Shown here piece by piece: positions 51,016 through 60,695 of a stretch of 64,000 nt of DNA. The stretch comes from Pseudomonas sp. GM41(2012) (GTDB lineage: Bacteria; Pseudomonadota; Gammaproteobacteria; Pseudomonadales; Pseudomonadaceae). The DNA is taken from positions 124,001-188,000 of the forward strand of contig NZ_AKJN02000005.1 in assembly GCF_000282315.2 (NCBI RefSeq). The letters are read 5' to 3'. A program made the position numbers and the translations under genes. Within the stretch, counting starts at the first letter, position 1. Every line of letters begins with the position of its first letter. The notes under the pieces are model-generated. The model searched no databases. It saw nothing but the letters and a program-made list of their open reading frames with translations, and had not been told where the DNA came from.

Positions 51016-52362
51016 ATGGATGCTGTCTGCTCTGATCTGGTTGCTGAGGTTCGCGCGTTTCGCCAGCGCTTCCCGCAGGTGCGTTACGTTGACCTTATTT
51101 CCCTGGATATTCCCGGGCATTTTTACGGCAAACGCTACCCGATAGAAATGCTCGAGAAGGTCGCTGCAGGCAGCGCGCTCAAGCTGCCGCAAAACTGTGT
51201 GTTGCTGGGTACGCAGGGCGGTCTGTTCAAAATCGGCGACTACTGTTTTAACGACGGCGACCCGGATGCTCCACGCCGCCTGGTGCCCGGTACGCTCAAG
51301 CCCGTGAGCTGGGAAAACCAACCGCTGGGGCAGATGCTGATTACCTCAAGCGGTACTGAAAAGCCTATTGTTTTCGAGCCGCGTGAAGTGTTGGCGCAGG
51401 TGCTCGAGCGCCTCGGCCGAAAAGGGATTTTCCCTGTGGTCGCGTTCGAACTGGAGTTTTATCTGTTCGATCGCCAGCTGCGTGACGGCTTGCCACAGTT
51501 CCCTCGTGATCAGCTGACGGACGATGCCGATGATCAGCCGAATATGCACATCGAACGGCTGTCGAGATTTTCACCGGTACTCGATGACATGGTCGAGACG
51601 GCGCGGGCGCAAGGCATTGATGCCACGGTGATCACTGCGGAGTTGGGCCCTGGCCAGTTCGAGATCAATTTCGGTCACCTTGACGACGGCCTGCGTGCGG
51701 CCGACTGGGCAGCCCTGTTCTGCCGCAGCACACGGGGCGTGGCCCTCAAGCACAATCACCGCGCCAGCTTCATGGCAAAACCCTACTTGCAGCACCCCGG
51801 TAGCGGCATGCATGTGCATGTGAGCCTTTACGACGAGGCGGGAACCAACCTGTTGGCGGCTAACAATCAGCAGGCGCTGCGCCATGCAGTGGCCGGTTGC
51901 CTTGAAGTGTTGCCGCATTGCATGCCGATCTTTGCACCGAATCACAACGCAATGCGGCGCTTGAGCGGCACGGTGAATGTCGCGACGCGCGCCAGTTGGG
52001 GCTTCGAAGATCGTGACGCCTGCCTGCGGGTGCCGGAGTCGGACGCGAAGAATCTACGCATCGAACATCGCCTGGCGGGCGCGGATGCCAATCCATATCT
52101 GGTGTTGGCGGCGATTCTGGTCGGGCTGGAGCAAGGGCTGGAAGTGGGGCGTGAACCGATTGCATCCCTCAACGAAGATCGTGGCAGCGGAATCGACTTC
52201 CCGCTGGAGATGTTGGAGGCCGTGCGTTCGATGCAAAACAACGTGCAATTGCGCGAGGGTTTGGGGGCAGAGTTTGTAGATGTCTACTGCGAAAACAAGC
52301 GCCAGGACCATTTGGCATTCCTGCAGGACATCAGTGCACGGGAGTATCGCTGGTACCTCTAA
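51016..52362 (+). CDS. Glutamine synthetase family, gamma-glutamylpolyamine synthetase (PuuA) type
   Basis: 448 residues with GS beta-grasp and catalytic domains: FPVVAFELEFYLFD, ELGPGQFEINFGHLDD, KPYLQHPGSGMHVHVSLYDEAG and NPYLVLAAILVGLEQGL. PuuA-type enzymes attach glutamate to polyamines for oxidation by the PuuB-type partner. Last gene of the trio; a hairpin follows at 52519. Confidence 0.88.
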   Translation: MDAVCSDLVAEVRAFRQRFPQVRYVDLISLDIPGHFYGKRYPIEMLEKVAAGSALKLPQNCVLLGTQGGLFKIGDYCFNDGDPDAPRRLVPGTLKPVSWENQPLGQMLITSSGTEKPIVFEPREVLAQVLERLGRKGIFPVVAFELEFYLFDRQLRDGLPQFPRDQLTDDADDQPNMHIERLSRFSPVLDDMVETARAQGIDATVITAELGPGQFEINFGHLDDGLRAADWAALFCRSTRGVALKHNHRASFMAKPYLQHPGSGMHVHVSLYDEAGTNLLAANNQQALRHAVAGCLEVLPHCMPIFAPNHNAMRRLSGTVNVATRASWGFEDRDACLRVPESDAKNLRIEHRLAGADANPYLVLAAILVGLEQGLEVGREPIASLNEDRGSGIDFPLEMLEAVRSMQNNVQLREGLGAEFVDVYCENKRQDHLAFLQDISAREYRWYL

Positions 52363-52518
52363 ATCAGTCCTTGTCGCTGCTCGTCCATAAAAAATGTGTG
52401 GATATTGAATGAGTTAGAAGCTTTAGTAACTGGATGGTGAATCAAAACATCTTGTTACAGGCAGAAATATTAAGTAATATTCGTCCCGCGTTCACCACCA
52501 CGGTTTATGCATTTTGAG

Positions 52519-52553
52519 TCCCAGGCGTCCATCAGCTGCCTGGGATTTTTTTT
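52519..52553 (+). terminator. Rho-independent terminator
   Basis: TCCCAGGC and GCCTGGGA form an 8-bp stem with an 11-base loop and a T run. It lies about 155 bases after the GS-like stop. Confidence 0.85.
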
Positions 52554-52582
52554 GCCTGAAGTTCGCGACAAATGTATATCCG

Positions 52583-53215
52583 CTACCGCGAGATGATCCC
52601 GTGATCGATCGCGTATTTGACCAGGGCCGCCGGTTTGTCGATGTTGAGTTTGCGACGGATGCTCAGGCGATGGGTTTCTACCGTGCGAACGCTGATGTCC
52701 AGTTCGCGGGCCATCTCCTTGTTGTTCAGCCCTTGAGCCATCTTGTACAACACCTGGCTCTCGCGCGGTGTCAGCTCGTTGTCGGTATTTTTATCGGCGA
52801 TGAGCCGCTGGGCGATCTCGGCGCTGTAGAACGTGCCGCCACTGGCGATGGCTTCGATCGCCGCGATGATTTCCCGCGACGGTGAGTTCTTCAGCACATA
52901 GCCGCTGGCCCCCGCGCGAACGGACTCACTCACGTATTCATTATTGTCGTACATGCTGAGCACCAGCACCTTGAGCGACGGGTACTGGCTGCGTAACACC
53001 CGGGTCAGCTCGAGCCCGTTCATGTCCCGCAGGCTGATGTCGACCAGCAACAGGTCCGGCTGGCAGCGTCCGACCATTTCAATGGCATCCGCGCCACTCT
53101 CGGCTTCGCCCACCACTTCCAGGGGAGGCATGACCGCCAGCAGCGCTTTGATCCCGTCGCGGACCAGGGCGTGATCGTCGACCAGTGCGACGCGGATCGG
53201 GTAGGGCAGGTTCAT
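52583..53215 (-). CDS. NarL/LuxR-family response regulator of the cstA locus
   Basis: 210 residues. Receiver with phosphorylation site D59 (LLLVDISLRDMNG) and acidic pair DD at 13-14; LuxR-type HTH at about 145-205 (ELTPRESQVLYKMAQGLNNKEMARELDISVRTVETHRL). It is 32 bases after its kinase. A cstA gene divergent from the pair suggests that it regulates pyruvate or peptide uptake. Confidence 0.9.
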   Translation of the reverse strand: MNLPYPIRVALVDDHALVRDGIKALLAVMPPLEVVGEAESGADAIEMVGRCQPDLLLVDISLRDMNGLELTRVLRSQYPSLKVLVLSMYDNNEYVSESVRAGASGYVLKNSPSREIIAAIEAIASGGTFYSAEIAQRLIADKNTDNELTPRESQVLYKMAQGLNNKEMARELDISVRTVETHRLSIRRKLNIDKPAALVKYAIDHGIISR

Positions 53216-53247
53216 CGCGGGTATTCACTCTTGTTGTAAGGGGTGAG

Positions 53248-54615
53248 TCAGCGTGTTGTACCGGGCATTTTCATTGGCAGCCAAACGTCCAGTTCGCTTC
53301 TTCCCGGCATCGAGATCAGGTCGAATCGTCCACCAAAATGCTCGACACGCTCGCGGATATTACGCAGGCCAATGCCCGCATGACGACGTTCGACCTGGGC
53401 GACGTTGAAACCGATACCGTCATCGACCACCGTCAACCGTATGGAATCTTCGGACCCGTGCAGGGTAATGGAGACGTTTTTAGCCTGGGCGTGTCGTTCA
53501 ATATTGGTCAGGCCTTCTTGCACGATGCGAAACAGCGAGACCGCGGCCCCATCGACCAGGTGACAGTCGAATTCGTTGTCGTTAAAAGTCACCACCAGGC
53601 CGCTGCGTTGCTCGAATTCTGCGGCGAGTTGACCGATCGCGGCCGGCAGGCCCAGGGTGTCGAGCAGCGAGGAACGCAGGTCGTGGGAGAGGCTGCGAAC
53701 TTCGCCAATCGCTTCCCCCAGGCGTTCCGTGGCGTCTCTCAGCGTACTCAAACCCTTGTCGTGTGCTTGCCCATTCTCGAGCAGATGGCTGGCCAGTTCG
53801 AACTGAAACTTGATCGAGACCAGTAGCTGGCTGATGCCGTCGTGCAGTTCACGGGAAACCCGTGAGCGCTCTTCCTCTTGCAAGCTGACGATACGCTGGG
53901 TCAGGCGCTGCAGTTTTTTGTCGGCCAGACGATGCTCGCTGACGTTGAGCGTCATGCCGCTGGCGAAGACAAACAGCACCGCCACGAGGGCCACTGCGGC
54001 AATCGCCAGCATGGTTTTACGAATGCCCTGGGCCACTTCGTCACGCGCCTGCTGGGTCGCGCGTTCAACGTCTTCAAGGTAGATGCCGGTGCCGAGCATC
54101 CAGCCCCAACGATCCAGCATCACCACATAGGCGAGCTTGTCGGTCACTTGGCCGGAGGAGGGTTTGTTCCAGGCGTAGCGCTGAAAGCCTTCGCCTGATT
54201 GTGCACTTTTGAGCAACGCCTGGATCACGGGCAAACCGTGAGGGTCCTTCATGTCCCACAGGTATTTGCCCACCAGTTCGGACTGGCGCGCGTGCATCAG
54301 GCTGCGTCCTTCGTGGTCGTAGACGAAGAAGTAGCCGTTGATGCCAAAGCTGAGTTTGCGCAGTTCTTCCAGCACTTTTTGCTGTGCGTGTTCGTCACCG
54401 TGGCCGTCGTCGTACAGAGGTTCGATCAGGCTTTGCGCCATTTCGACGTAGTTTTTAAGTTCTGCGCGTTTGCTGGCCAGAATGCTGTCTTCGATCAGTT
54501 GCGCCTGTTGTTCACCCAGTTGGCGGTTCATGGATATCACCAGCGCGCAGATGACGGCGATGGCCAATACCAGCGGCAGAATCCCGAGCGCGACGATTTT
54601 GTGTTTGAGCTGCAT
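53248..54615 (-). CDS. Sensor histidine kinase with periplasmic sCache_2 domain (NarX/UhpB-type kinase core)
   Basis: 455 residues. Helix 1 at about 8-30, periplasmic single-Cache domain at about 35-195 (NGYFFVYDHEGRSLMHARQSELVGKYLWDMKDPHG and WGWMLGTGIYLEDVE), helix 2 at about 200-220, and a HisKA_3 domain with H258 (SRELHDGISQLL). The ATPase domain includes DDGIGFN and HAGIGLRNIRERVEHFGG. Cache_2 domains of this type often bind C2-C4 organic acids. AGGAG before the ATG chose this start over a longer frame. Confidence 0.9.
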   Translation of the reverse strand: MQLKHKIVALGILPLVLAIAVICALVISMNRQLGEQQAQLIEDSILASKRAELKNYVEMAQSLIEPLYDDGHGDEHAQQKVLEELRKLSFGINGYFFVYDHEGRSLMHARQSELVGKYLWDMKDPHGLPVIQALLKSAQSGEGFQRYAWNKPSSGQVTDKLAYVVMLDRWGWMLGTGIYLEDVERATQQARDEVAQGIRKTMLAIAAVALVAVLFVFASGMTLNVSEHRLADKKLQRLTQRIVSLQEEERSRVSRELHDGISQLLVSIKFQFELASHLLENGQAHDKGLSTLRDATERLGEAIGEVRSLSHDLRSSLLDTLGLPAAIGQLAAEFEQRSGLVVTFNDNEFDCHLVDGAAVSLFRIVQEGLTNIERHAQAKNVSITLHGSEDSIRLTVVDDGIGFNVAQVERRHAGIGLRNIRERVEHFGGRFDLISMPGRSELDVWLPMKMPGTTR

Positions 54616-54719
54616 CTCTGCTCCTGTCCGGACCGAGGGAAGGCGAAGGCCCGGCATCATATGCCAAAGATACGCGCGTCCAGTAGCGGTGCTGGACGGA
54701 ATGACCTGTGGCTTGGATT

Positions 54720-55196
54720 CTGTAGGAGCTGAGCTTGCTCGCGATGGCGGCCTGACAGCCGACCATTTTCTTTGAGGTGTACATATCCATTTCTGCGGTA
54801 ACGGCGGCTAATGGTTTCGCCCTTACGGCGAGTCCCTTTTGGCAAACGCCCCAAAAGGAACCAAAAGGTCTCGCCCCAGCGTCCGGCCCCTCGCTTAGGC
54901 TCGGCGTTCCTTCGTTCCGGTATTCATCTGGGGGCATCGCCTCCGGTCGGCTTCGCTTCGACCTCCTCTCGATGTGTGCGGCTTCGCCGCACGGCGCTTC
55001 GCGCCTACCCCCCCAGATGAACACCTCCACTCAGCCTCCCGAAGGGGCGGGTGGATCAAGATCAAAAGCTGCAGGCGAGCTAACGCTCGGCCTGTTGAGT
55101 GGTGAGAAGCGAAAGGCGAACAACAATCCCCTGTAGGAGCAAAGCTTGCTCGCGATGACGGCCTGACAGCCGACCAATTACTCGCAGGTGTACACC
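54720..55196. repeat. Composite repeat region bounded by a 65-base direct repeat
   Basis: Nearly the same 65 bases occur at 54720-54785 and 55131-55196: TGTAGGAGC..GCTTGCTCGCGATG(G/A)CGGCCTGACAGCCGACCA then GGTGTACA. Between them (from 54779) begins ACATATCCATTTCTGCGGTAACGGCGG, matching the ends of the composite elements at 23144 and 59767, but the interior differs and no closing end is found. Confidence 0.75.
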
Positions 55197-55199
55197 ATT

Positions 55200-55232
55200 C
55201 CCCTGTGGGAGCGAGCCTGCTCGCGATGGCGG
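55200..55232. repeat. Single REP sequence
   Basis: CCCCTGTGGGAGCGAGCCTG then CTCGCGATGGCGG, one REP core in the same orientation as the preceding degenerate ones. It lies 160 bases before cstA. Confidence 0.85.
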
Positions 55233-55247
55233 TATATCAGACGACAT

Positions 55248-55280
55248 CTACGTAGAACTACGTAGAAGCCACGTACGTAG
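55248..55280. promoter_or_regulatory. Repeated CTACGTAG palindromes upstream of cstA
   Basis: CTACGTAGAACTACGTAG holds two perfect 8-base palindromes 10 bases apart, and a third, GTACGTAG, follows 15 bases later, all about 115-145 bases before the cstA ATG. Likely the operator for the adjacent NarL-type response regulator. Confidence 0.5.
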
Positions 55281-55393
55281 TAACGCGGATTTATTTGTAG
55301 ACGGCATGCGGGGATATTGGGCCAGCTCCGCACAGCGGACACAATTATAAAAATTACCGCCGCAGTCCACTGGCTGTCGGCAGGAGACACGCT

Positions 55394-57451
55394 ATGCCCC
55401 GTCTGGCTAAACACCTCGCCTGGTTTGCCGTGGCTGTCCTGGGAGCGTTTGCGCTAAGTGTCGTGGCCCTGCGCCGCGGCGAAGCGATCAATGCCCTCTG
55501 GATCGTAGTCGCAGCAGTCGCTATCTATCTCGTCGCATACCGCTACTACAGCCTGTTCATCGCTACCAAAGTGATGCAACTCGACCCCAATCGTGCCACG
55601 CCCGCTGTCGTCAACAATGACGGTCTGGACTACGTGCCGACCAATAAACACGTCCTCTTCGGTCACCACTTCGCAGCCATTGCTGGCGCGGGGCCGCTGG
55701 TCGGTCCGGTCCTGGCGGCGCAGATGGGTTACTTGCCCGGTACGCTGTGGCTGATTGCCGGCGTGGTGCTGGCCGGTGCCGTTCAGGACTTCATGGTCCT
55801 GTTCATGTCCACCCGCCGCAACGGCCGTTCCCTCGGCGACATGGTTCGTGAGGAAATGGGCCGCATCCCCGGCACCATCGCGCTGTTTGGCTGCTTCCTG
55901 ATCATGATCATCATCCTCGCGGTGCTGGCGCTGATCGTTGTGAAAGCCCTGGCCGAGAGCCCGTGGGGCATTTTCACGGTGATGGCGACCATCCCGATCG
56001 CGATGTTCATGGGCATTTACATGCGCTACATCCGCCCGGGCCGCATCGGTGAAATCTCCGTTGTCGGCGTGTTGTTGCTGCTCGGTTCGATCTGGCTGGG
56101 CGGGCAGATTGCTGCTGATCCGGTCTGGGCCAAGGCCTTTACCTTTACCGGGATCCAGATCACCTGGATGCTGATCGGTTACGGTTTCGTTGCCGCGGTA
56201 TTGCCGGTGTGGCTGATTCTGGCGCCGCGTGACTACCTGTCGACGTTCCTGAAAATCGGCACCATCGTGGCCTTGGCGATCGGCATCCTGATCACCATGC
56301 CTGACCTGAAAATGCCGGCACTCACCCAGTTCATCGATGGCACCGGCCCGGTATGGAAGGGCGGTCTGTTCCCGTTCCTGTTCATCACCATCGCCTGTGG
56401 CGCAGTCTCCGGTTTCCATGCGCTGATTGCTTCGGGCACTACGCCGAAGTTGTTGGCCAGCGAAGGCCATGCCCGTTACATCGGTTACGGCGGCATGCTG
56501 ATGGAATCCTTCGTCGCCATCATGGCCATGGTCGCCGCTTCGGTGATCGAGCCGGGCGTGTACTTCGCCATGAACAGCCCGGCGGCGCTTGTCGGCTCTG
56601 ACGCTGTTACGGTTGCTCAGACTGTCAGCAGCTGGGGCTTTGCGATTACTCCGGAAGCGCTGCAAGCGGTGGCCAAGGACATCGGTGAAACCACGATCCT
56701 GGCCCGTGCCGGTGGTGCACCGACCCTGGCAGTCGGTATCGCGCAGATCCTGCACCACCTTCTGCCGGGTGAGAACACCATGGCGTTCTGGTACCACTTC
56801 GCGATCCTGTTCGAAGCGCTGTTCATCCTGACGGCTGTGGATGCCGGTACCCGTGCCGGCCGTTTCATGCTGCAGGACTTGCTCGGCTCCTTCGTGCCGG
56901 CGCTGAAACGCACCGAATCCTGGACCGCCAACCTGATCGCAACCGCCGGGTGTGTGGCGATGTGGGGTTACTTGTTGTACCAGGGCGTGATCGATCCGCT
57001 GGGTGGCATCAACACCTTGTGGCCGTTGTTCGGTATCTCCAACCAGATGCTGGCCGGTATCGCGCTGATGTTGGCGACTGTCGTGCTGATCAAAATGAAA
57101 CGCCAGCGTTACGTCTGGGTCACCATGTTGCCCGCTGTGTGGCTGCTGATCTGCACCACCACCGCCGGCTTCATCAAGCTGTTCGATGCCAACCCGGCGA
57201 TCGGTTTCCTGGCCTTGGCCAAGAAGTACAGCGATGCGCTGGCCAACGGTCAGATCCTCGCCCCGGCGAAGAGCATCGACCAGATGCAGCACGTGATCTA
57301 CAACGCCTACACCAACGCAACGCTGACGGCGCTGTTCTTGCTGGTGGTCTTCAGCATCCTGTTCTTTGCGCTCAAGGTCGGTATCGCCGCCTGGGGCACT
57401 AAAGAACGTACGGATAAAGAAGCGCCATTCCAGGCTCTGCCGGATGCTTGA
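55394..57451 (+). CDS. cstA: CstA-family carbon starvation / pyruvate transporter
   Basis: 685 residues with about 18 membrane helices. Conserved CstA segments: [62 protein letters not shown] and [17 protein letters not shown]. CstA/BtsT proteins import pyruvate (also peptides in older reports) by proton symport. It is followed by a YbdD/YjiX small protein, the usual partner. GGAGACACG precedes ATG. Divergent from the kinase-regulator genes, as BtsSR is associated with btsT in E. coli. Confidence 0.95.
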   Translation: MPRLAKHLAWFAVAVLGAFALSVVALRRGEAINALWIVVAAVAIYLVAYRYYSLFIATKVMQLDPNRATPAVVNNDGLDYVPTNKHVLFGHHFAAIAGAGPLVGPVLAAQMGYLPGTLWLIAGVVLAGAVQDFMVLFMSTRRNGRSLGDMVREEMGRIPGTIALFGCFLIMIIILAVLALIVVKALAESPWGIFTVMATIPIAMFMGIYMRYIRPGRIGEISVVGVLLLLGSIWLGGQIAADPVWAKAFTFTGIQITWMLIGYGFVAAVLPVWLILAPRDYLSTFLKIGTIVALAIGILITMPDLKMPALTQFIDGTGPVWKGGLFPFLFITIACGAVSGFHALIASGTTPKLLASEGHARYIGYGGMLMESFVAIMAMVAASVIEPGVYFAMNSPAALVGSDAVTVAQTVSSWGFAITPEALQAVAKDIGETTILARAGGAPTLAVGIAQILHHLLPGENTMAFWYHFAILFEALFILTAVDAGTRAGRFMLQDLLGSFVPALKRTESWTANLIATAGCVAMWGYLLYQGVIDPLGGINTLWPLFGISNQMLAGIALMLATVVLIKMKRQRYVWVTMLPAVWLLICTTTAGFIKLFDANPAIGFLALAKKYSDALANGQILAPAKSIDQMQHVIYNAYTNATLTALFLLVVFSILFFALKVGIAAWGTKERTDKEAPFQALPDA

Positions 57452-57465
57452 TCGAGGATTGCAGC

Positions 57466-57663
57466 ATGTTCAATGACCTGAGTCGCCTCGGTAAATACCT
57501 CGGTCAGGCGGCGCGCCTGATGGTCGGCATGCCCGACTACGACACCTACGTCGAGCACATGCAGACCAAGCACCCGGACAAGCCAGTGATGAGTTACGAG
57601 GTGTTTTTTCGGGAACGCCAGGAAGCTCGTTACGGAAGCAAGGCTGGGCCGAAGTGCTGTTGA
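57466..57663 (+). CDS. YbdD/YjiX-family small protein
   Basis: 65 residues: [51 protein letters not shown] and a CC end. It is nearly always encoded after cstA-type genes. GAGGATTGCAGC lies before ATG. Its effect on the transporter is not fully known. Confidence 0.9.
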   Translation: MFNDLSRLGKYLGQAARLMVGMPDYDTYVEHMQTKHPDKPVMSYEVFFRERQEARYGSKAGPKCC

Positions 57664-57698
57664 TGATCGGTGGCAGTGATGCCACCTGAATAGCTAAT

Positions 57699-57731
57699 AA
57701 AAAACCCGGCTGATGAGGCCGGGTTTTTTTT
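57699..57731 (+). terminator. Rho-independent terminator
   Basis: AAAACCCGGC and GCCGGGTTTT stem with TGATGAG loop and a run of eight T. Ends the cstA operon. Confidence 0.93.
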
Positions 57732-57752
57732 GAGTGGCCGAATTGTGTTGAG

Positions 57753-58466
57753 TCAGCTTGCGGGGATGGTTTCGAGCGTTTCGAGATCCAGCAGGGTGAA
57801 ATAACCACGGTCCGGCCTCCAGCCACCCGTATCGATGTGAATCACATTGCCAAGGCTGACGGGCATATAAAGCGGCGTATGCCCTACGACCAGTGCGCGC
57901 AGTCCTTCAACGCCATGCGCCTCGTGCTGATCGATCCGCCTTCGTGACCACATGCAGTAGTGCTGCACCTCCTGCAGACGCCTGTTGCTTTCCGGCGACT
58001 CCAGTTCGTTTCGCAGTTGCTGCCATGATGGAAATGGACAATCGGCATGCACGATGCCGATCAGGCCGTAGGCCGTTTCGACTTCGATCGCGATAGGGAG
58101 CTTGGCGAACTGCGCCGCGAATGCTTGCTTTTCGAGCGGCGACAGGTCCAAGAACCATGAGCCGCCGTTGTCGATCCAGCTGTCGACGTCGCAGGTATCG
58201 AAGTACACCACGTAGTCGTCATGGTTGCCTCGCACCGGGTGGAACCATGCCTTGTCCAGCCAATCGAGCGCATCGTGACACTCGGGCCCACGATCAATCA
58301 GATCGCCAACACTGAACAGGCGATCTACCAAGTGGTTGAATCCGGCTGCATCCAGAGCGTCCTGCAATCGAGTGAAATGGCCATGAATGTCACCGACCGC
58401 GAAATCTCGGCCGGCCACGTTTGCGGCGAAGCGCTTGACACGCGACATCTCTAAATTTTCGAGCAT
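57753..58466 (-). CDS. Metallophosphoesterase, PrpA-like serine/threonine phosphatase
   Basis: 237 residues. PPP-family motifs: GDIHGH (about 25-30), GDLIDRGPE (about 54-62) and GNHDDY (about 80), with later HADCP and VVGHTPLY. Removes phosphate from proteins or nucleotides. GGAGTG lies before ATG at MLENLEMSR; an ATG 6 codons later is possible. Cytosolic, no partner. Confidence 0.85.
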   Translation of the reverse strand: MLENLEMSRVKRFAANVAGRDFAVGDIHGHFTRLQDALDAAGFNHLVDRLFSVGDLIDRGPECHDALDWLDKAWFHPVRGNHDDYVVYFDTCDVDSWIDNGGSWFLDLSPLEKQAFAAQFAKLPIAIEVETAYGLIGIVHADCPFPSWQQLRNELESPESNRRLQEVQHYCMWSRRRIDQHEAHGVEGLRALVVGHTPLYMPVSLGNVIHIDTGGWRPDRGYFTLLDLETLETIPAS

Positions 58467-58581
58467 GGGAATGCCACTCCGGCAGCTCCCCAACGGGCTA
58501 GTTAGTTGAGTTTAGGTCAAGAAGTGGTATTCGACCGTTACAGCTTGCCCAACAGGCTGCCCGGATCAAGCGCGGTTAGAG

Positions 58582-58779
58582 TCAGTAACTCGTTGCCTGT
58601 CCAAAGTGATTGTCCTGCACTCCGGCGATAAGGTGCAGAGGCACGTGTTGCGCATCCATGGATGGAACTTCGAAACTTTCCACAATCTGGGTGTGGCGCT
58701 CACTCAGCCCGGTCGACTCTTCGACAAGAGCCTTAGCCATTCTCGCGTGGTTCGCTGCGATTTCATTGAGAGTTGACAC
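58582..58779 (-). CDS. Small hypothetical protein (GTG start)
   Basis: 65 residues, MSTLNEIAANHARMAKALVEESTG and a C-terminal part with DAQHVPLHLIAGVQDNHFGQ. GGAG lies 7 bases before the GTG. Helical N-terminus. Pseudomonas genomes hold similar short proteins but I do not recognise a family. Confidence 0.5.
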   Translation of the reverse strand: MSTLNEIAANHARMAKALVEESTGLSERHTQIVESFEVPSMDAQHVPLHLIAGVQDNHFGQATSY

Positions 58780-59342
58780 GTTACATCTCCCGGTGACTGA
58801 CCAAGCGCATTGCTGGCGTCCTAAGCGTTAATTAAAGTGCTGCCGCGTCAGAATTATGTCGTTCTGGGGCTGCTACGAGCGTCTTGTGCAAACCTTGAGC
58901 CAGACGTTGTCAAAAAAATCGCGCTACGTTTCTGATGCGACGAATGGTGGTGGCTGGCTTCCAAGGGGATATTTCCTGAGCCTATAAGGAGCCTGTAAGG
59001 CCGGGGAAAAGGTGATTAGACGTGCAGAAGTTGTTTTGTTAAAAAAATAGTGCATGGCTGCTATTGACGCGCCAATGCATCTCCATTCGGTTAGATGGAA
59101 ATCGCCCAACATTGAGCTGGGCAATGATCAATGAGTCTGATGCCGATACAGGGATAAGTAACTGCGACTTTGGCCAACTGCTCGCGCACAGACGTTGGGC
59201 TCATTGATCCCCTTTCTCTTTTCCAGGTTGATCCTTTCGAACGAAGAATATCGCGCAGGGGGAGTGCATGCGGATTGGCCCAGCCCTGGCTGCTCGGGCG
59301 ATGCCGCGCTACAGTCATCGTTTTCAGGACAGGGAAAGTATC
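58780..59342. other. Intergenic region without a supported gene
   Basis: About 560 bases. No frame has a ribosome binding site and convincing codon composition. The part before 59343 supplies the DUF5329 promoter. A run AAAAAAATAG at 59041 and AT-rich stretches are visible, but no repeat core. Confidence 0.5.
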
Positions 59343-59744
59343 ATGTGGGTTTTGAACGTAGCGGTAATTCGACCCATTTTCCGCCGATGGCTGATCGCTG
59401 TTTCTATCGGCCTTTTTGCAGTGGCGGGCGGTGTACAGGCTCAAATCTCGCCACAGGCGAACCAGGAGATAAAGGGCTTGCTGGATTTTGTGGAGCGCAG
59501 CGAGTGTAAGTTCGTGCGCAACGGCAGTGAGTACCCTGGACCCCAGGCTCGGGCACATCTCGAAAAGAAGCTGAATTATCTTGAAGGCAAGAATCTGGTG
59601 AGCAGTGCAGAAGACTTCATCGATCTTGCTGCCACTAAAAGCAGCATGAGTGGCAAAGCCTATCAAGTGCGTTGCTCAACAGGCGTCCAGCCGACGAGTA
59701 CCTGGCTGAAGATGGAGCTACAGAGACAACGTCAGCTCCATTGA
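59343..59744 (+). CDS. DUF5329 exported protein
   Basis: 133 residues. An N-terminal hydrophobic segment (WLIAVSIGLFAVAGGVQA) acts as signal; mature domain pattern NQEIKGLLDFVERSECKFVRNGSEY, HLEKKLNYLEGKNLVSSAEDFI, AATKSSMSGKAYQVRC. This is the DUF5329 layout with its two cysteines. Function unknown. The composite repeat begins just after. Confidence 0.8.
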   Translation: MWVLNVAVIRPIFRRWLIAVSIGLFAVAGGVQAQISPQANQEIKGLLDFVERSECKFVRNGSEYPGPQARAHLEKKLNYLEGKNLVSSAEDFIDLAATKSSMSGKAYQVRCSTGVQPTSTWLKMELQRQRQLH

Positions 59745-59766
59745 ATCTACCCCCCGAAACCGGGGT

Positions 59767-60510
59767 ACATATCCGTTTCTGCGGTGATGGCGGCTGGCGG
59801 TTTCGCTCTTACAGCGACTCCCTTTTGCAGACGCCCAAAAGGAAGCAAAACGCTTTGCCCCTCCATTCGGTGCCTCGCTTAGGCTCGGCATGCCCTCACT
59901 CCGGCATTGCTCCGTGGGCCCGCCGCCATCGGCCATCCATGGCCGGGGGCGGCTACCGCGGCATCCTTGCCGCGGTGCCCACTGCGCAGAACCTGCGCTC
60001 GGCCTCTGGGAAAGGGGCAAGCAGATCAAGATCAAAAACCAGAGCCAAAGCCAAAGCCAAAGCAAAATCAACAGCTCCCGGCACTCACTGGTTCCTGTGG
60101 GAGCGAGCCTGCTCGCGAAAAACGTCAAGACACCGCGTTCATTCAGACAGCACGCGTAATCGTTCACGTCTTTCGCGAGCAGGCTCGCTCCCACAGGGGA
60201 ATGCGTACGCTTGAAGAGACAGGTCGGCCGGTAGGCCGCCTCGCGGTGTTTTTGCGGTGCACGCCCCCTCGAGAGGCCGAGTGGAGGTTCTGCGCAGTGG
60301 GCAACCCGGCATGGATGCCGGGTTAGCCGCCCCCGGCCATGGATGGCCGATGGCGGCGGGCCCACGGAGCAGGACCGGAGCGAGGGCATGCCGAGCCTAG
60401 GCGAGGCACCGAACGACAGGGGCAAGAGCCCTTGGTTACTTGGGGCTCTTCCAAGTGACTCGCTGTAAAAGCGAAACCAATAGCCGCCGTGACCGCAGAA
60501 ACGGATATGT
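59767..60510. repeat. Composite palindromic intergenic element (long form)
   Basis: 744 bases with terminal inverted repeats ACATATCCGTTTCTGCGGTG ... CACGGTCATTCG-like ends, closing with ACCGCAGAAACGGATATGT. Interior order: TIR, CTCGCTTAGGCTCGGCATGC, GGCCATCCATGGCCGGGGG, hexamer tract, REP pair (60093-60199), then the same modules inverted. The long-range palindrome can form a large cruciform. Left part matches 23470-23725 inverted; right part matches 23146-23310 in a longer form. Confidence 0.88.
60093..60199. repeat. REP pair at the centre of the composite element
   Basis: TCCTGTGGGAGCGAGCCTGC and inverted GCAGGCTCGCTCCCACAGGGG, about 50 bases apart, marking the axis of the composite element. 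Confidence 0.9.
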
Positions 60511-60695
60511 ATCCCGGCATCAGCCCACACTTGCCGTGCTTTTACGTTTCCAGGATTCGGACAACACACACAGTTGTCATGAAATGAAAAGCCATTGTCG
60601 TCTGATGAGAAGCGACTCCCCAGACGGCGTCCTACAGTCCAATCAGCGCAATTCGACGCAGCACGCCCATCTTGCAGATTGGAGAATAAGAAAAA

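Noticed and set aside
55454..57292. 612-residue minus-strand frame opposite cstA
   Set aside because: Antisense to an unmistakable CstA-family gene.
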